Below are positions 54,846 through 64,000 of a stretch of 64,000 nucleotides of DNA, in pieces (the stretch's first letter is position 1; every line of letters starts with the position of its first letter). The stretch is from Peronospora farinosa. Taxonomy: Eukaryota > Oomycota > Peronosporomycetes > Peronosporales > Peronosporaceae. The translations under genes were made by a program, and so were the position numbers. The notes under the pieces are model-generated. The model was not told the origin of the DNA. It worked only from the letters and a program-made list of their open reading frames with translations, and made no database searches. The stretch is from assembly GCA_947646735.1 (NCBI GenBank), contig CANTFK010000195.1:1-64000 (forward strand), read 5' to 3'.

Positions 54846-57800
54846 CTACCAAAAAGGACACCAACCGATGTAGCATTGGCAGAGATTTTCGTGAGACGTG
54901 GCCTGGGAAATGAGACGTTGTACCTGTGCACTGACATCAAGTGGCTCACCACCGTCACCTTCAAAGTCGCGACCCGAAAGTTTTGCCTGTACGCGGCGAA
55001 TGACAGCCACAGCTTTTTCGTTTAATGCAACGCGAGGTGCTGCAATACCTTCGGGTCCTAGAGCATTCAGCAGCTCGCGTTCGCGGACACTGCGGTTACC
55101 GTGCACGTCATTTGTCACGGACCGTGGTATTGCATCCGAGGAAGGCGGGATCTGAGCAGCCGTCACCGATACAAACGAGGTCGATGCGGCCGGAACCATA
55201 CGAGGTGGGGGACCTACAGGAGTACTCAGCACTACTGGTTGGCGTTCTCCGCCGGCTCGAGATCCTTGGCCGTTCTCAGGTTGTTGCCGCTGTTGTTGTT
55301 GTATCTGCGTCTGAACTTGAGCTTGCGTGACGGAAAAACTGCGGCTCAGACTAGAATGACCAACGCTGGAGACGCTCGCCGCGAGGGATGAAATCTCTGC
55401 GTGCAAGTTTGTCGTCGCATAGTTGACCTTCTCGACAACATTAGACTCCTCGTTCTCATCGATAGCAACCTCGCAAACTCGGTTTCCTACAGGAACACGA
55501 GGCGGAAGCTTGCGCATAGGAAGCGGGATGGACTTGCTAAGACTCATCGGTCGCAATGACAACGACGACGGCAGCGGTGGCAGAGCTGGCTCCGCTTCCT
55601 TTACTCCTGGACGTGGCGGAAGCTGGCGCGTAACAGCTAAACTGGCGCTGACCTGGCGTGGTGCAGGAGGCTTAGCGTGAGGAGGAAACTGTCGCTGCGG
55701 ATCGGGGGTGCTAGTTTCATCAAGATCACTACTATCTGCATCTTCGTGTTTGGTGGTCGTGTCCTCGTTTGCTGCTGCACTCAATCCGTTCGCCGCTTGC
55801 TTTTCAGCCGAATTACGCAGAGACACGCCTTGAGTAGCTTGTGCCCGACCAGCAATGTGTCGAGGATCATCTCGATCATCAAGCAGCATGGCTGTCGACG
55901 AAGGTGCCGAGTCTGGGATCGAAATGCTTTCGCTGCGGCGGTGTGGTGCCTTTTCCTCATCAGAACCATGAGACAGCCTTTCTGATGGTCCATGCGATGA
56001 AACTTCTGACGGACCGTGGGATGAAGCTTCTGATGATTCGTACATACTCTCGTCACTTTCGCTGTTCATGCTCGACACGAATGATGAAGATACAACACTA
56101 GACGCGACGGAGCTACCCGCGTGGCTTGTAAGCGGCACATTTGTCGCTGAAAGCAGACGCCAGTTGATCAGTGGATCGTGTACGAAAGCTTCCAGCATGG
56201 CCATGAGACTATGACGATTCTCGCGTAGTACAGCCATCACGCTTTCGCACGAAAAACGAAAGTTACCTTCAATGCCACTCACCTCCATTGCGTTCGTCAA
56301 CATTCGCGTCAGGCGGAACGGGATTTTTTCAGGGTACTTCTCGCGGTCCATTGCGACTTCAAAGCAATCACCAAAATCGATATGGACAATGGTTCCCGTA
56401 AAACGATGCAACATCAAATTGCTTGGGTGGCGATCGCCGAGTCCAAGGATATAGCCCACCATTGACATGACAGCAAGCGAACGCGTATAATTTGTACGCC
56501 GGTCCAGCCAAACCTCCGAATTTTCTGACTTCAGCCACAGTACCTTGTACAGATCCTGACCGGCCGTGTTCTCCAATGCATACTGAAACACTTCAACCTT
56601 CTCGAGCAGTGTCAAAGCGTCGTAGTCCGGTGCCATTTGCAACATCAGTCGGTGCTCAATGTTGAGCAAAATCTTGCGCGCCTCGCGATAATCGCGGATC
56701 AATTGGTGAAGTGTGTCACAATGTGGCACCCAGCCCACAATTCCAGCATTGTCAGATAATGGAATGACGGGGTACCGATGGATCTTCAAATCCTTCTTCG
56801 ACGTGTTTCGATCATTAATCAGCAACGCGTTTACCAAACCAAAGAGCTGCGTCACGCGTTCGTCTTGGCGCAAATCTTCGTGGCCTTTGAGCAAAAACAT
56901 GTACTCCAGACCGTTGGAACCAACAATTGTAATCCGGCGAGGTCGCTGCTTGCTTGTGATTACTGCCACCGTAGGCAAGAAACTACCGATCTTCACAATC
57001 GCATGGCCAGCACGGTATGTGCCTGGTACTGCAAGCTGCAGATTTCTCGCGGACAACAGATTCGGAGAAACCACCTGCAGTTCCAAAGTTGTGATCTGCG
57101 GTAGCTGTTTGTTAATGCGACGGAAGACGTGGTAGTATAGATCCCATGCGCGGTTCAGGTCCGACTCGTTGCGTCGGTTGCTCAGGAATCGTTGCAGCCA
57201 CTCATTGGCTTCTCGTAAATCTCGGCCAAACGCCCCATGGAAGCTTACCTCACGTAAGGTTTCTGGGCCACGCTCCATCATCGCGTGCAGTGGCCTTAGC
57301 ACTTCAGCCATGCCGTCCACATTGTGCTCACCAAAGTATAAGCGCGAAGCTTCCTCCAGACCTTCATGCCACATCTCGTGCCACAAAATAGCAACGCGGA
57401 TAAGTTCACGACTCACAAGCAACGCTTCGTCCACGAGCTTCACGTAATTAGTACGCATGGTGCTCATGATAGCTTCGGCGGCTTGCTGGCGCTCACACAC
57501 GGACGACTTCAGCGCCACGGACAAGGGGTAGATAAGAGCATGCGGGTGCTGCTTACCCACAGCTACAAGTAAACGATGCAATTGTTTCTGGATACGTGGG
57601 TATGGAGTGTGAATACGCGCAATTAGCTGGGGAATCACAATCAGCCACGTTTCGATGCTTACGGAGCGGAAACCCTTTTCCAAGGCAGCATGTACATCAG
57701 TGCGGTGACCATGCGCAAACCAAAGCGTGAGCACACGCAGAATGTCTTGCTGCACATTGGCAGCCCAGCGGCTGCGACCCAATGCGACCGATCGAAAAAA

Positions 57801-60800
57801 ACCCTCAATTGCGGGAGCAATGTACGGAGCCACTGATGCAGATGCCGCGACGGCCGACGCTGTCGTATTAGCTGAAATATGCTGGCTGTGCGTTGAGTGC
57901 TCAACCACTTGGAAGTTCATTAATGCCCACGCGTGCCACGCTTTGTAACTGCGGGGCTCTAGCTCCGTGCACAAACGCAGTGAAGACAAAACACTCTCCA
58001 CAGGTACATGTTCGATCTGCTGGTCGTGCATAGCAAGCTGCCACTCGGCCTTCTTCAAGTGGCACTTGACAAGGAGCTCTTCTTCTTCGCGTCTCATAGG
58101 CATCATAGTTGGTGCAGGAGAAGGCATGCCACCCGTTCCGGCTGACACTTGGGACTGTTGCCGCGCCATGGACGAAATACGAACGATCAATTGGTGCAAA
58201 TCAGAGAGCGCTTCGTGCTTCTGTCCAGCAGCCCATAGGTGCTTCAGGTATGCAAATGCAACCCGGTTGCGGTCTTTTTCGCCAAAGCCGAAAGATGCAG
58301 CTGACCCTGAGCTCGATGGTGTCACCCTTAACATCTCTGAAATTCCAGAACTACTAGATCCAGCACCCCCGTGAATATGCAGTGCATTCGTAAAGACCTT
58401 CAAAGATAATGAAAGATTTCCAGACTGACGACACAGACTAGCGAATTGCAGATACGTATCGATGTCTTCATGCGGTGACAAGATCAAAGCACGGACGGCA
58501 ATCAATTGCTGCCACACTTCCACCACACGCTTGCAGCCTGAAAGACGATCATGCCACATACGCATCAAGTGTCTTTTGTAGCGTGCAGCTTCTTCGCTCT
58601 TAGAAATCTGAGCTCGAAGTTTCTTGTACGTCACAATCTCCTCCAACTCACTAAGCTGCTGCAGGGTCACCATACTGCGATACGCACGGCTGTATGACTC
58701 GACGACAAGTGCACCAAGTTTTGTGTCGAGAGTTTTACGTGTCGCATCAATCAGTGTTTCTGCTTGCACGAATGTGCCATGGTGCACCGCCAAAATTGAC
58801 TGGTACAACGACAATTCGGTAACATCCTCATCAGCGCCAAAAATTCCATGACCATGAGTGTGTCCATATCCGTAGCCATGACCATTGCCACTTGCAGCCC
58901 TGGAAATTAACGCGTTGTTGGTTTTGCTTGAGTCGTTCTGTGCTGCGCACTCTGTCACATACTCTGTCATGTTGTCCCATTGCGATAAACACCAGCTTGC
59001 CCGAGCACCAAGCATCGCCACACGTCTAAGTGCAGTGGCCTCGTCTCCGCGATCATCCCCCACTTGATATGAAAACGACGATGGAGGATTCCCCGCAGCA
59101 GCCAAAGACGAAGACGAGCCATGACTGCTGTTACTTCCTTTGCGTAGGAGAGAAGGTTTGTCTTTTCCAGACGTAACACTCGAAGGAGCTCGGCCAGCAG
59201 ACATTAAGCGACCACGGGAAGGCGGCCCGCTACTTTTAGGTGGGTTTTGTTCGGGTGAGCGCAAAAAATTCCACACTTGCGCAGCTAGCGCACTCAGCTC
59301 CTCCCATTTCCCGAGAGCTTCCAAGCACCGCATCTTGCCGATACAGACTTCAACATCCAGTCCTTGTTTACCCTCGCCACCCTGCGCGCACTGGAGTCGC
59401 CGGTCATACAAGGCAAGGGCTGCACGCCAGTCTTGCAGCTTTTCGAACCACGTCTCCTTTACCTGAATAACGCGGCTATGATGCGCTTGAGCATACTTTA
59501 GAATTCCGACAGCAGCCTCGGGTTGACCTAGCTGGTTGTTGATGGAGATAAGCGCCTCAATACACGTACTCGGCGATGTGTGGAACTCGAGTTCCTTGTA
59601 ATGCAATGCCTTGGCATAAGCGTGACATTTTTGTGCTAGCTCGCCCAGCTCGCGGATATCGATGGGCAATGCTTCCACATCGTGCTCCATAAATTCAGCG
59701 AGATTCAGCAATGTCTGCAAAATCTCGGCCGGAATTGTGTCACTCTGGAAGGCAGTCTCGAGAGCACGAACAAGATAATCTTGGTACTGTTCATATAGCT
59801 CATTCCAGCAAGAAACAAATGCCGGGTTAAATAATGCACGCGCCAAGGGGTTATACGCCTGAGCTAGTGCACAACATGAACGAAGAGCAGCACTGGGAGA
59901 CTCACGGAGCAGTTCAATGGAAAATCGCCGCATCCACTCAAGCCAGTCCTCCTTCGTGCTGCGCTGGGACGCCTCCCAAGCCCGTCGCAAATTCTGCTGG
60001 TTGACATGCAGTCGTCCATTAGACGGCAAAGATGCCGGTGGAGTCATTGAAGCTGCAGTCTGAGCTTGCAATTCGGTAGAAAATTTGCGCAGAGCTGACG
60101 TCATAAAGACAGGGTCGTCCAGGAATGAACGTGGAACACGTGCACCGTGACGTAAATTTTCAAGCACCTGAGCAATCCGCTGCACCATGGCTTGAGGAGA
60201 TGAAGAAGGATTGTTGCTTTCATGGGCATTTGCAGCTGTACTAAGGTTGCCGCGGTGAGTGAACGGCAAGGACGCAATAATCTGCTGCAGCAACGGTTCA
60301 AAGCTCAAAATCTCCGCTTGTAGCTGAAACACCAGAGCACTTAGCGCGTACAGCATCACTTCTGAAAAACGTGTAGCTTCTGTTTTCGTGGTTGCAATTC
60401 TTGCTGCTACCGATTCACCTGAACCCCCTCCCGACGATGGCGGCACACTTGTGCTACCACTCACGCTGATACTCGCATTACCACTTCCGCGGCTGAAAAA
60501 AAATGGCCCCTTCGCTGATATCTGCGAAGCTACCCGTGCAAGAGGCTGGAGCAATCGTGGCCCGGCATACTGGTCAAAGTTGGCAACCACGCTTATTCGC
60601 GCTAAAGCATAGACTGTAGTAATCTTCACTTCAAGTGGGGTATCCAAGCTTTCCATGAGATGCACAAGTGCAGGCACGAGCAAGTATACATAATCATCCA
60701 CAGCGTCGCCAAACACAATCAGCGACTGAACCACTTGCACCTGGATCGCTGCCACAGTGCTCGCATCCGTACCGCCATTTTGCGCGGCATCATAGGTACT

Positions 60801-63800
60801 AGACACGTGATCACTCTTTCCTCCAGAAGCGTTGCTATTCCCCTGTCCATGAATATCGCTACCTCCTACTCCAACCGCACCAGCTCCGTCTCCAGAGCTT
60901 TGCGCGATAGCGGTCGCAGCACTTCCTCCTGCATTAGCTCCAGAAATATCTCCGTCAGTAGCGCTACTACCCAAGCCAAAATGTGGTTGAAGGACTTCAA
61001 GCAGCTTAGGCAATAACTTTGGAATGTACTGCGTGCGAAACGCGTGTGGTGCGGCCTGCGAGATTTTCTCCACAAGACGCACAATCTGTGGCAAATGTGA
61101 TTCCCAAAACCGCAGTGCAAGCACCATTATTGGTGGGAAAAATGGCTTCATGTGGGCGTTGACGATAGATATAAGCGTAGTTAGCTGTAGAAAGAGCGAC
61201 TCGCGTAATCGTGGCTCACCGCGTGCCAGTACTCGCAGGAAAGGAGGCAAAATGAACTTAAGGAATGGCACGCATTGCGTGCTAAGGCTCTTGAAGATGA
61301 ACATAATAGCTTGGATGACCCCATGGTGATGAGCGTTGAGCGACGGCTCGCGAAGGATACGCAACAGCGCATGAATGGCCACTGTTGGAAAGTACGCCTC
61401 CGACGCTGGAGACAACTCCGTGGGATCAAGCTCCAGTTCGCTGTCCATTAGTGAGCTCTCAAAGTCAAACGTATCGTCATTTAGACTCATACCAGTAAAG
61501 CCTCCTTGTCGCTTCTTGCGGGAAGATGACGTTAGCGATGATGGTACTACCGCAAATGCCGCAGACATGCCGCTTGCCGGATGAGAGGATTGCAAACCGA
61601 CGCCCAATGTTCCAGCACCAGCACCAGCTTCAATTTTTCTAGTACCAATAGGTGCAGCAGTAAATAACTGCAGCTCAATTTGTTGCTTCTCGTCCAGTGC
61701 GTCGCTTGTTGCTTTCCGGTCAAAGCTTGCAAGGTTGATTGTCACGCCCAACGCCTGTAGGTCAATATCCAGCGTCGGGTACTGTGATACCAGCGTACCA
61801 GGAGCCGATTTTGATACACCAAGCGTGGATCTGTCAGCAGCCTTCTCCTCTACCTCCGTAGCCGTTGAAGTATCAGCTGTAGATGCAACTTCGTTCGCTT
61901 GCCGTAATGATGCCCGCGACATGCACAGCTTGTACTTGTAAGGGTCCAAAACACCAAGAATGCCAATGGTTCTCATTGCTTCCCGTCTCAGTGACCACGG
62001 GCTGCCCACATTATGGTGCAAGAGACTGAGAAAGATCTCTAGCAGCTTGGGTGACGCCAAGTACGGGCGGACAACACATCCCGTACTACCCGCGAGTTGA
62101 CCTAACGTCTGCAAGGCCACTTGCCGCTTTTCTATTGAAGAGTGGTCTTGAAGTGTGTGAATGATAAGCGGAAAGAGGTAACGCTCGTAGGCAGCTATCT
62201 GGGTACGTGATACTAACGCCAGCTCTCCCAGGGTTCTCAAAACCGCTATTGTCGATGGGGCATTCCCACGGACGAGTACAGGTAGAAGCACCTCCAGAAT
62301 TCGCATCACATACGGGTCTACCAAATGCTGAGCGCCACGGATAAGGTGTCCCAGTAGTCGGGTGCTATCCTCACGCATTCGTAGATCAGAGGTATACTGC
62401 AATTCCGTGACCAGTTGGATTATCACACGGCGCAGTGATGGCATCACGAAAGCTGGATTGCGTGGTGCTAAGCGTTCTAGCAACTTCATTGCATGCTCTC
62501 GAATAGTGGCATTTTCATCATTCAGCAGCAAAAACACCAATCTCAAGTGTGTTTCTTGACTCAGGAACTCATCAAACCGCGAGTCCAAATATTCTACTAC
62601 GCTTCGTCGTACGGCTCCATCCATATCCGAGATACCAACTTGAAGAAGTTGGGTAAGAACAAAATCAATTACACGTCCACTTGGTCCACGCTTCTTTACG
62701 TGTCTCCACGAGGACACTAATGCCGTGGCGGGAGATTGAGGTGACGGAAGTAGTAGCTTGCTGCAGGTAATTACTGCTTGCTTTCGAATCCGTGCATCCG
62801 GGTTCTTTAGATACAGTGCCACGCAATCGCGTACAAAAGGCAAAAGACAGAAACTACCACTGAAGTCAAAGCAGCTTAGTGTATGCAGAGACAACAAGAT
62901 AGTGTCAATCTCGTCGTTTGTCTCACCCTTGATCATCAGCGAGCCATGCCCAGCCGTTGGATCGTCTTCGGCACTTGAAAAGCCCCGCTTCATCGAGGAG
63001 AACAGCGCCTGTACAGCCGTCTGCTTAACAGGTGGGGATTCGCTGGAAGTGTCATAATATGATGCATCGAGCGTCAACTCACCGCTATCTCCACTTGTAC
63101 AACTCACACCACCACCACTATTCCCAGGTAAATAAGCTGCACCAGCATTTCCTAGCGAGAATGGTGTGCCACGCAAAATGCCAGAAATCTCGTTGAGCAA
63201 TCGCTCCTGCACATACGGAAGCGCACTTGGTACACTGGCAACTACCTCAGCCAGAGCAATAATCAGCTCGTCACTTAGACCGCCAATCATCATGGTCTCC
63301 AGCACACCGTCTTGAAACAAAAATGGCTCAAATCGTGGTCCTAACGCTCGCGACATATTGGCAACACATGTGAGCGTTTGAACACAAAACAACTTATTTC
63401 GTGTTCGTTTGCGCTTGCTTCCAATATGTGGCGCCAACGACTCTTTCACTAATTTCAAAATAGGAGGAAGATGGGGTAGTAACGCATTGCCCACAGCCAA
63501 TGACAATCTTCCCATAGCCAAGATCGCTACACCACGTTCCGATGCTGGTGCTGAGTACTCAAGAATCCGTTTGGTCAAATGAGCTACACCGACATCCAAG
63601 TAATACTGAACAAAAGCTCCTGGACAAAACTCTGCCAATTGTGGCAAAAGTCTCGAGACTGCACGATTCACAAGTCTCTCTTTTGCATCTTTATATCGCA
63701 GGACCGTATCACAAACTTCTCGAAATCTCGGGACCATGAATCTTCCAGTATTGGCAAGAAGTTCTCCAATTACCAATAATGATCCATGTGCACACTCCCA

Positions 63801-64000
63801 TGTCGCCAATGTCAAGTGTCCTGTAGTCACTCCTAATGATCCAGAAATTAAATTGGAATTGGAATTTGAACGTAATGCCAATCCTTCAAAAACTTGATCA
63901 TAGACTTTACAATACCATTGGACCCGATGTCTTGTTTGTCTCTTTGTAATTAATTGTAAACAAGCAGCTAAAGCACTTGTAGCAGCTTCCCGAATTTCCA
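54846..64000 (-). CDS. TOR: TOR kinase (target of rapamycin), 5' end outside window
   Basis: Central growth-control Ser/Thr kinase of the PIKK family, the catalytic subunit of TORC1 and TORC2. The frame stays open to the right edge without intron, and more than 3,040 codons are in view. Counting from the codon at 63881: HEAT repeats about 1-1290 and FAT domain about 1290-2150. The FRB domain is about 2160-2260 (HEMWHEGLEEASRLYFGE to AWDLYYHVFRRINKQLPQ). The kinase is about 2270-2570, with KGHEDLRQDERV, GDRHPSNL and HIDFGDCFE catalytic motifs. The FATC tail ends LCQCYIGWCPFW at the C terminus. FRB residues equivalent to the rapamycin-FKBP contacts (Ser, Trp, Phe) are present. Unusual: about 380 Ser/Pro-rich residues separate kinase and FATC, against roughly 80 in animal TOR. 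Other low-complexity inserts lie in the HEAT region. Confidence 0.96.
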   Translation of the reverse strand, partial: EIREAATSALAACLQLITKRQTRHRVQWYCKVYDQVFEGLALRSNSNSNLISGSLGVTTGHLTLATWECAHGSLLVIGELLANTGRFMVPRFREVCDTVLRYKDAKERLVNRAVSRLLPQLAEFCPGAFVQYYLDVGVAHLTKRILEYSAPASERGVAILAMGRLSLAVGNALLPHLPPILKLVKESLAPHIGSKRKRTRNKLFCVQTLTCVANMSRALGPRFEPFLFQDGVLETMMIGGLSDELIIALAEVVASVPSALPYVQERLLNEISGILRGTPFSLGNAGAAYLPGNSGGGVSCTSGDSGELTLDASYYDTSSESPPVKQTAVQALFSSMKRGFSSAEDDPTAGHGSLMIKGETNDEIDTILLSLHTLSCFDFSGSFCLLPFVRDCVALYLKNPDARIRKQAVITCSKLLLPSPQSPATALVSSWRHVKKRGPSGRVIDFVLTQLLQVGISDMDGAVRRSVVEYLDSRFDEFLSQETHLRLVFLLLNDENATIREHAMKLLERLAPRNPAFVMPSLRRVIIQLVTELQYTSDLRMREDSTRLLGHLIRGAQHLVDPYVMRILEVLLPVLVRGNAPSTIAVLRTLGELALVSRTQIAAYERYLFPLIIHTLQDHSSIEKRQVALQTLGQLAGSTGCVVRPYLASPKLLEIFLSLLHHNVGSPWSLRREAMRTIGILGVLDPYKYKLCMSRASLRQANEVASTADTSTATEVEEKAADRSTLGVSKSAPGTLVSQYPTLDIDLQALGVTINLASFDRKATSDALDEKQQIELQLFTAAPIGTRKIEAGAGAGTLGVGLQSSHPASGMSAAFAVVPSSLTSSSRKKRQGGFTGMSLNDDTFDFESSLMDSELELDPTELSPASEAYFPTVAIHALLRILREPSLNAHHHGVIQAIMFIFKSLSTQCVPFLKFILPPFLRVLARGEPRLRESLFLQLTTLISIVNAHMKPFFPPIMVLALRFWESHLPQIVRLVEKISQAAPHAFRTQYIPKLLPKLLEVLQPHFGLGSSATDGDISGANAGGSAATAIAQSSGDGAGAVGVGGSDIHGQGNSNASGGKSDHVSSTYDAAQNGGTDASTVAAIQVQVVQSLIVFGDAVDDYVYLLVPALVHLMESLDTPLEVKITTVYALARISVVANFDQYAGPRLLQPLARVASQISAKGPFFFSRGSGNASISVSGSTSVPPSSGGGSGESVAARIATTKTEATRFSEVMLYALSALVFQLQAEILSFEPLLQQIIASLPFTHRGNLSTAANAHESNNPSSSPQAMVQRIAQVLENLRHGARVPRSFLDDPVFMTSALRKFSTELQAQTAASMTPPASLPSNGRLHVNQQNLRRAWEASQRSTKEDWLEWMRRFSIELLRESPSAALRSCCALAQAYNPLARALFNPAFVSCWNELYEQYQDYLVRALETAFQSDTIPAEILQTLLNLAEFMEHDVEALPIDIRELGELAQKCHAYAKALHYKELEFHTSPSTCIEALISINNQLGQPEAAVGILKYAQAHHSRVIQVKETWFEKLQDWRAALALYDRRLQCAQGGEGKQGLDVEVCIGKMRCLEALGKWEELSALAAQVWNFLRSPEQNPPKSSGPPSRGRLMSAGRAPSSVTSGKDKPSLLRKGSNSSHGSSSSLAAAGNPPSSFSYQVGDDRGDEATALRRVAMLGARASWCLSQWDNMTEYVTECAAQNDSSKTNNALISRAASGNGHGYGYGHTHGHGIFGADEDVTELSLYQSILAVHHGTFVQAETLIDATRKTLDTKLGALVVESYSRAYRSMVTLQQLSELEEIVTYKKLRAQISKSEEAARYKRHLMRMWHDRLSGCKRVVEVWQQLIAVRALILSPHEDIDTYLQFASLCRQSGNLSLSLKVFTNALHIHGGAGSSSSGISEMLRVTPSSSGSAASFGFGEKDRNRVAFAYLKHLWAAGQKHEALSDLHQLIVRISSMARQQSQVSAGTGGMPSPAPTMMPMRREEEELLVKCHLKKAEWQLAMHDQQIEHVPVESVLSSLRLCTELEPRSYKAWHAWALMNFQVVEHSTHSQHISANTTASAVAASASVAPYIAPAIEGFFRSVALGRSRWAANVQQDILRVLTLWFAHGHRTDVHAALEKGFRSVSIETWLIVIPQLIARIHTPYPRIQKQLHRLLVAVGKQHPHALIYPLSVALKSSVCERQQAAEAIMSTMRTNYVKLVDEALLVSRELIRVAILWHEMWHEGLEEASRLYFGEHNVDGMAEVLRPLHAMMERGPETLREVSFHGAFGRDLREANEWLQRFLSNRRNESDLNRAWDLYYHVFRRINKQLPQITTLELQVVSPNLLSARNLQLAVPGTYRAGHAIVKIGSFLPTVAVITSKQRPRRITIVGSNGLEYMFLLKGHEDLRQDERVTQLFGLVNALLINDRNTSKKDLKIHRYPVIPLSDNAGIVGWVPHCDTLHQLIRDYREARKILLNIEHRLMLQMAPDYDALTLLEKVEVFQYALENTAGQDLYKVLWLKSENSEVWLDRRTNYTRSLAVMSMVGYILGLGDRHPSNLMLHRFTGTIVHIDFGDCFEVAMDREKYPEKIPFRLTRMLTNAMEVSGIEGNFRFSCESVMAVLRENRHSLMAMLEAFVHDPLINWRLLSATNVPLTSHAGSSVASSVVSSSFVSSMNSESDESMYESSEASSHGPSEVSSHGPSERLSHGSDEEKAPHRRSESISIPDSAPSSTAMLLDDRDDPRHIAGRAQATQGVSLRNSAEKQAANGLSAAANEDTTTKHEDADSSDLDETSTPDPQRQFPPHAKPPAPRQVSASLAVTRQLPPRPGVKEAEPALPPLPSSLSLRPMSLSKSIPLPMRKLPPRVPVGNRVCEVAIDENEESNVVEKVNYATTNLHAEISSLAASVSSVGHSSLSRSFSVTQAQVQTQIQQQQRQQPENGQGSRAGGERQPVVLSTPVGPPPRMVPAASTSFVSVTAAQIPPSSDAIPRSVTNDVHGNRSVRERELLNALGPEGIAAPRVALNEKAVAVIRRVQAKLSGRDFEGDGGEPLDVSAQVQRLISQATSHENLCQCYIGWCPFW

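Noticed and set aside
55025..63779. Many short plus frames opposite TOR
   Set aside because: All are antisense shadows of the long conserved TOR frame.

Overview
The window looks like oomycete nuclear DNA, probably Peronosporales (Phytophthora or downy mildew type). The reasons are a 9-kb TOR kinase gene with no visible intron, a compact FYVE-finger gene, degenerate Ty3/Gypsy chromoviruses, and long repeat arrays beside gene-dense DNA. The species cannot be named from the sequence alone.

Layout. (1) Positions 1-33128 are one head-to-tail tandem array that already runs at the left edge. It has about 58 full units of 534-635 bp. Every unit carries one tRNA-like gene on the minus strand with anticodon CAC (valine); 60 are in the window. 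Unit length varies mainly because of a nested 15-bp minisatellite (2-8 copies) and a small indel hotspot beside it. Two copies have a broken anticodon arm and one has a T-stem mismatch. (2) Positions 33129-35071 are low-information DNA with a diverged, inverted relic of the tRNA 5' flank and a short 21-bp repeat. (3) Positions 35072-51710 hold two tail-to-tail Ty3/Gypsy chromoviruses, element 1 on plus (35072-42974) and element 2 on minus (43232-51710, with 5-bp target duplications TCCAA). Their inner ~6.0 kb are almost identical inverted arms, but their LTRs and 3' regions belong to clearly diverged subfamilies. Both carry the same crippling lesions in gag, reverse transcriptase and integrase. 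Both also carry an antisense reading frame between and over the end of pol and the 3' LTR. (4) Positions 51716-53600 are gene-poor. (5) Positions 53666-54532 encode a FYVE-type zinc-finger protein with a basic coiled coil. (6) Positions 54846 to the right edge hold the minus-strand TOR kinase gene, with its 5' end outside the window. It converges on the FYVE gene.

Functionally, the right end is ordinary host DNA (a growth-control kinase and a probable phosphoinositide-binding protein). The centre is a retrotransposon graveyard. The left half is an extreme single-isoacceptor tRNA array. The two signals I consider most likely to be new are the tRNA-Val(CAC) mega-array with its internal structure, and the antisense coiled-coil gene of the chromovirus pair. 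I see no CRISPR, operon or bacterial feature.
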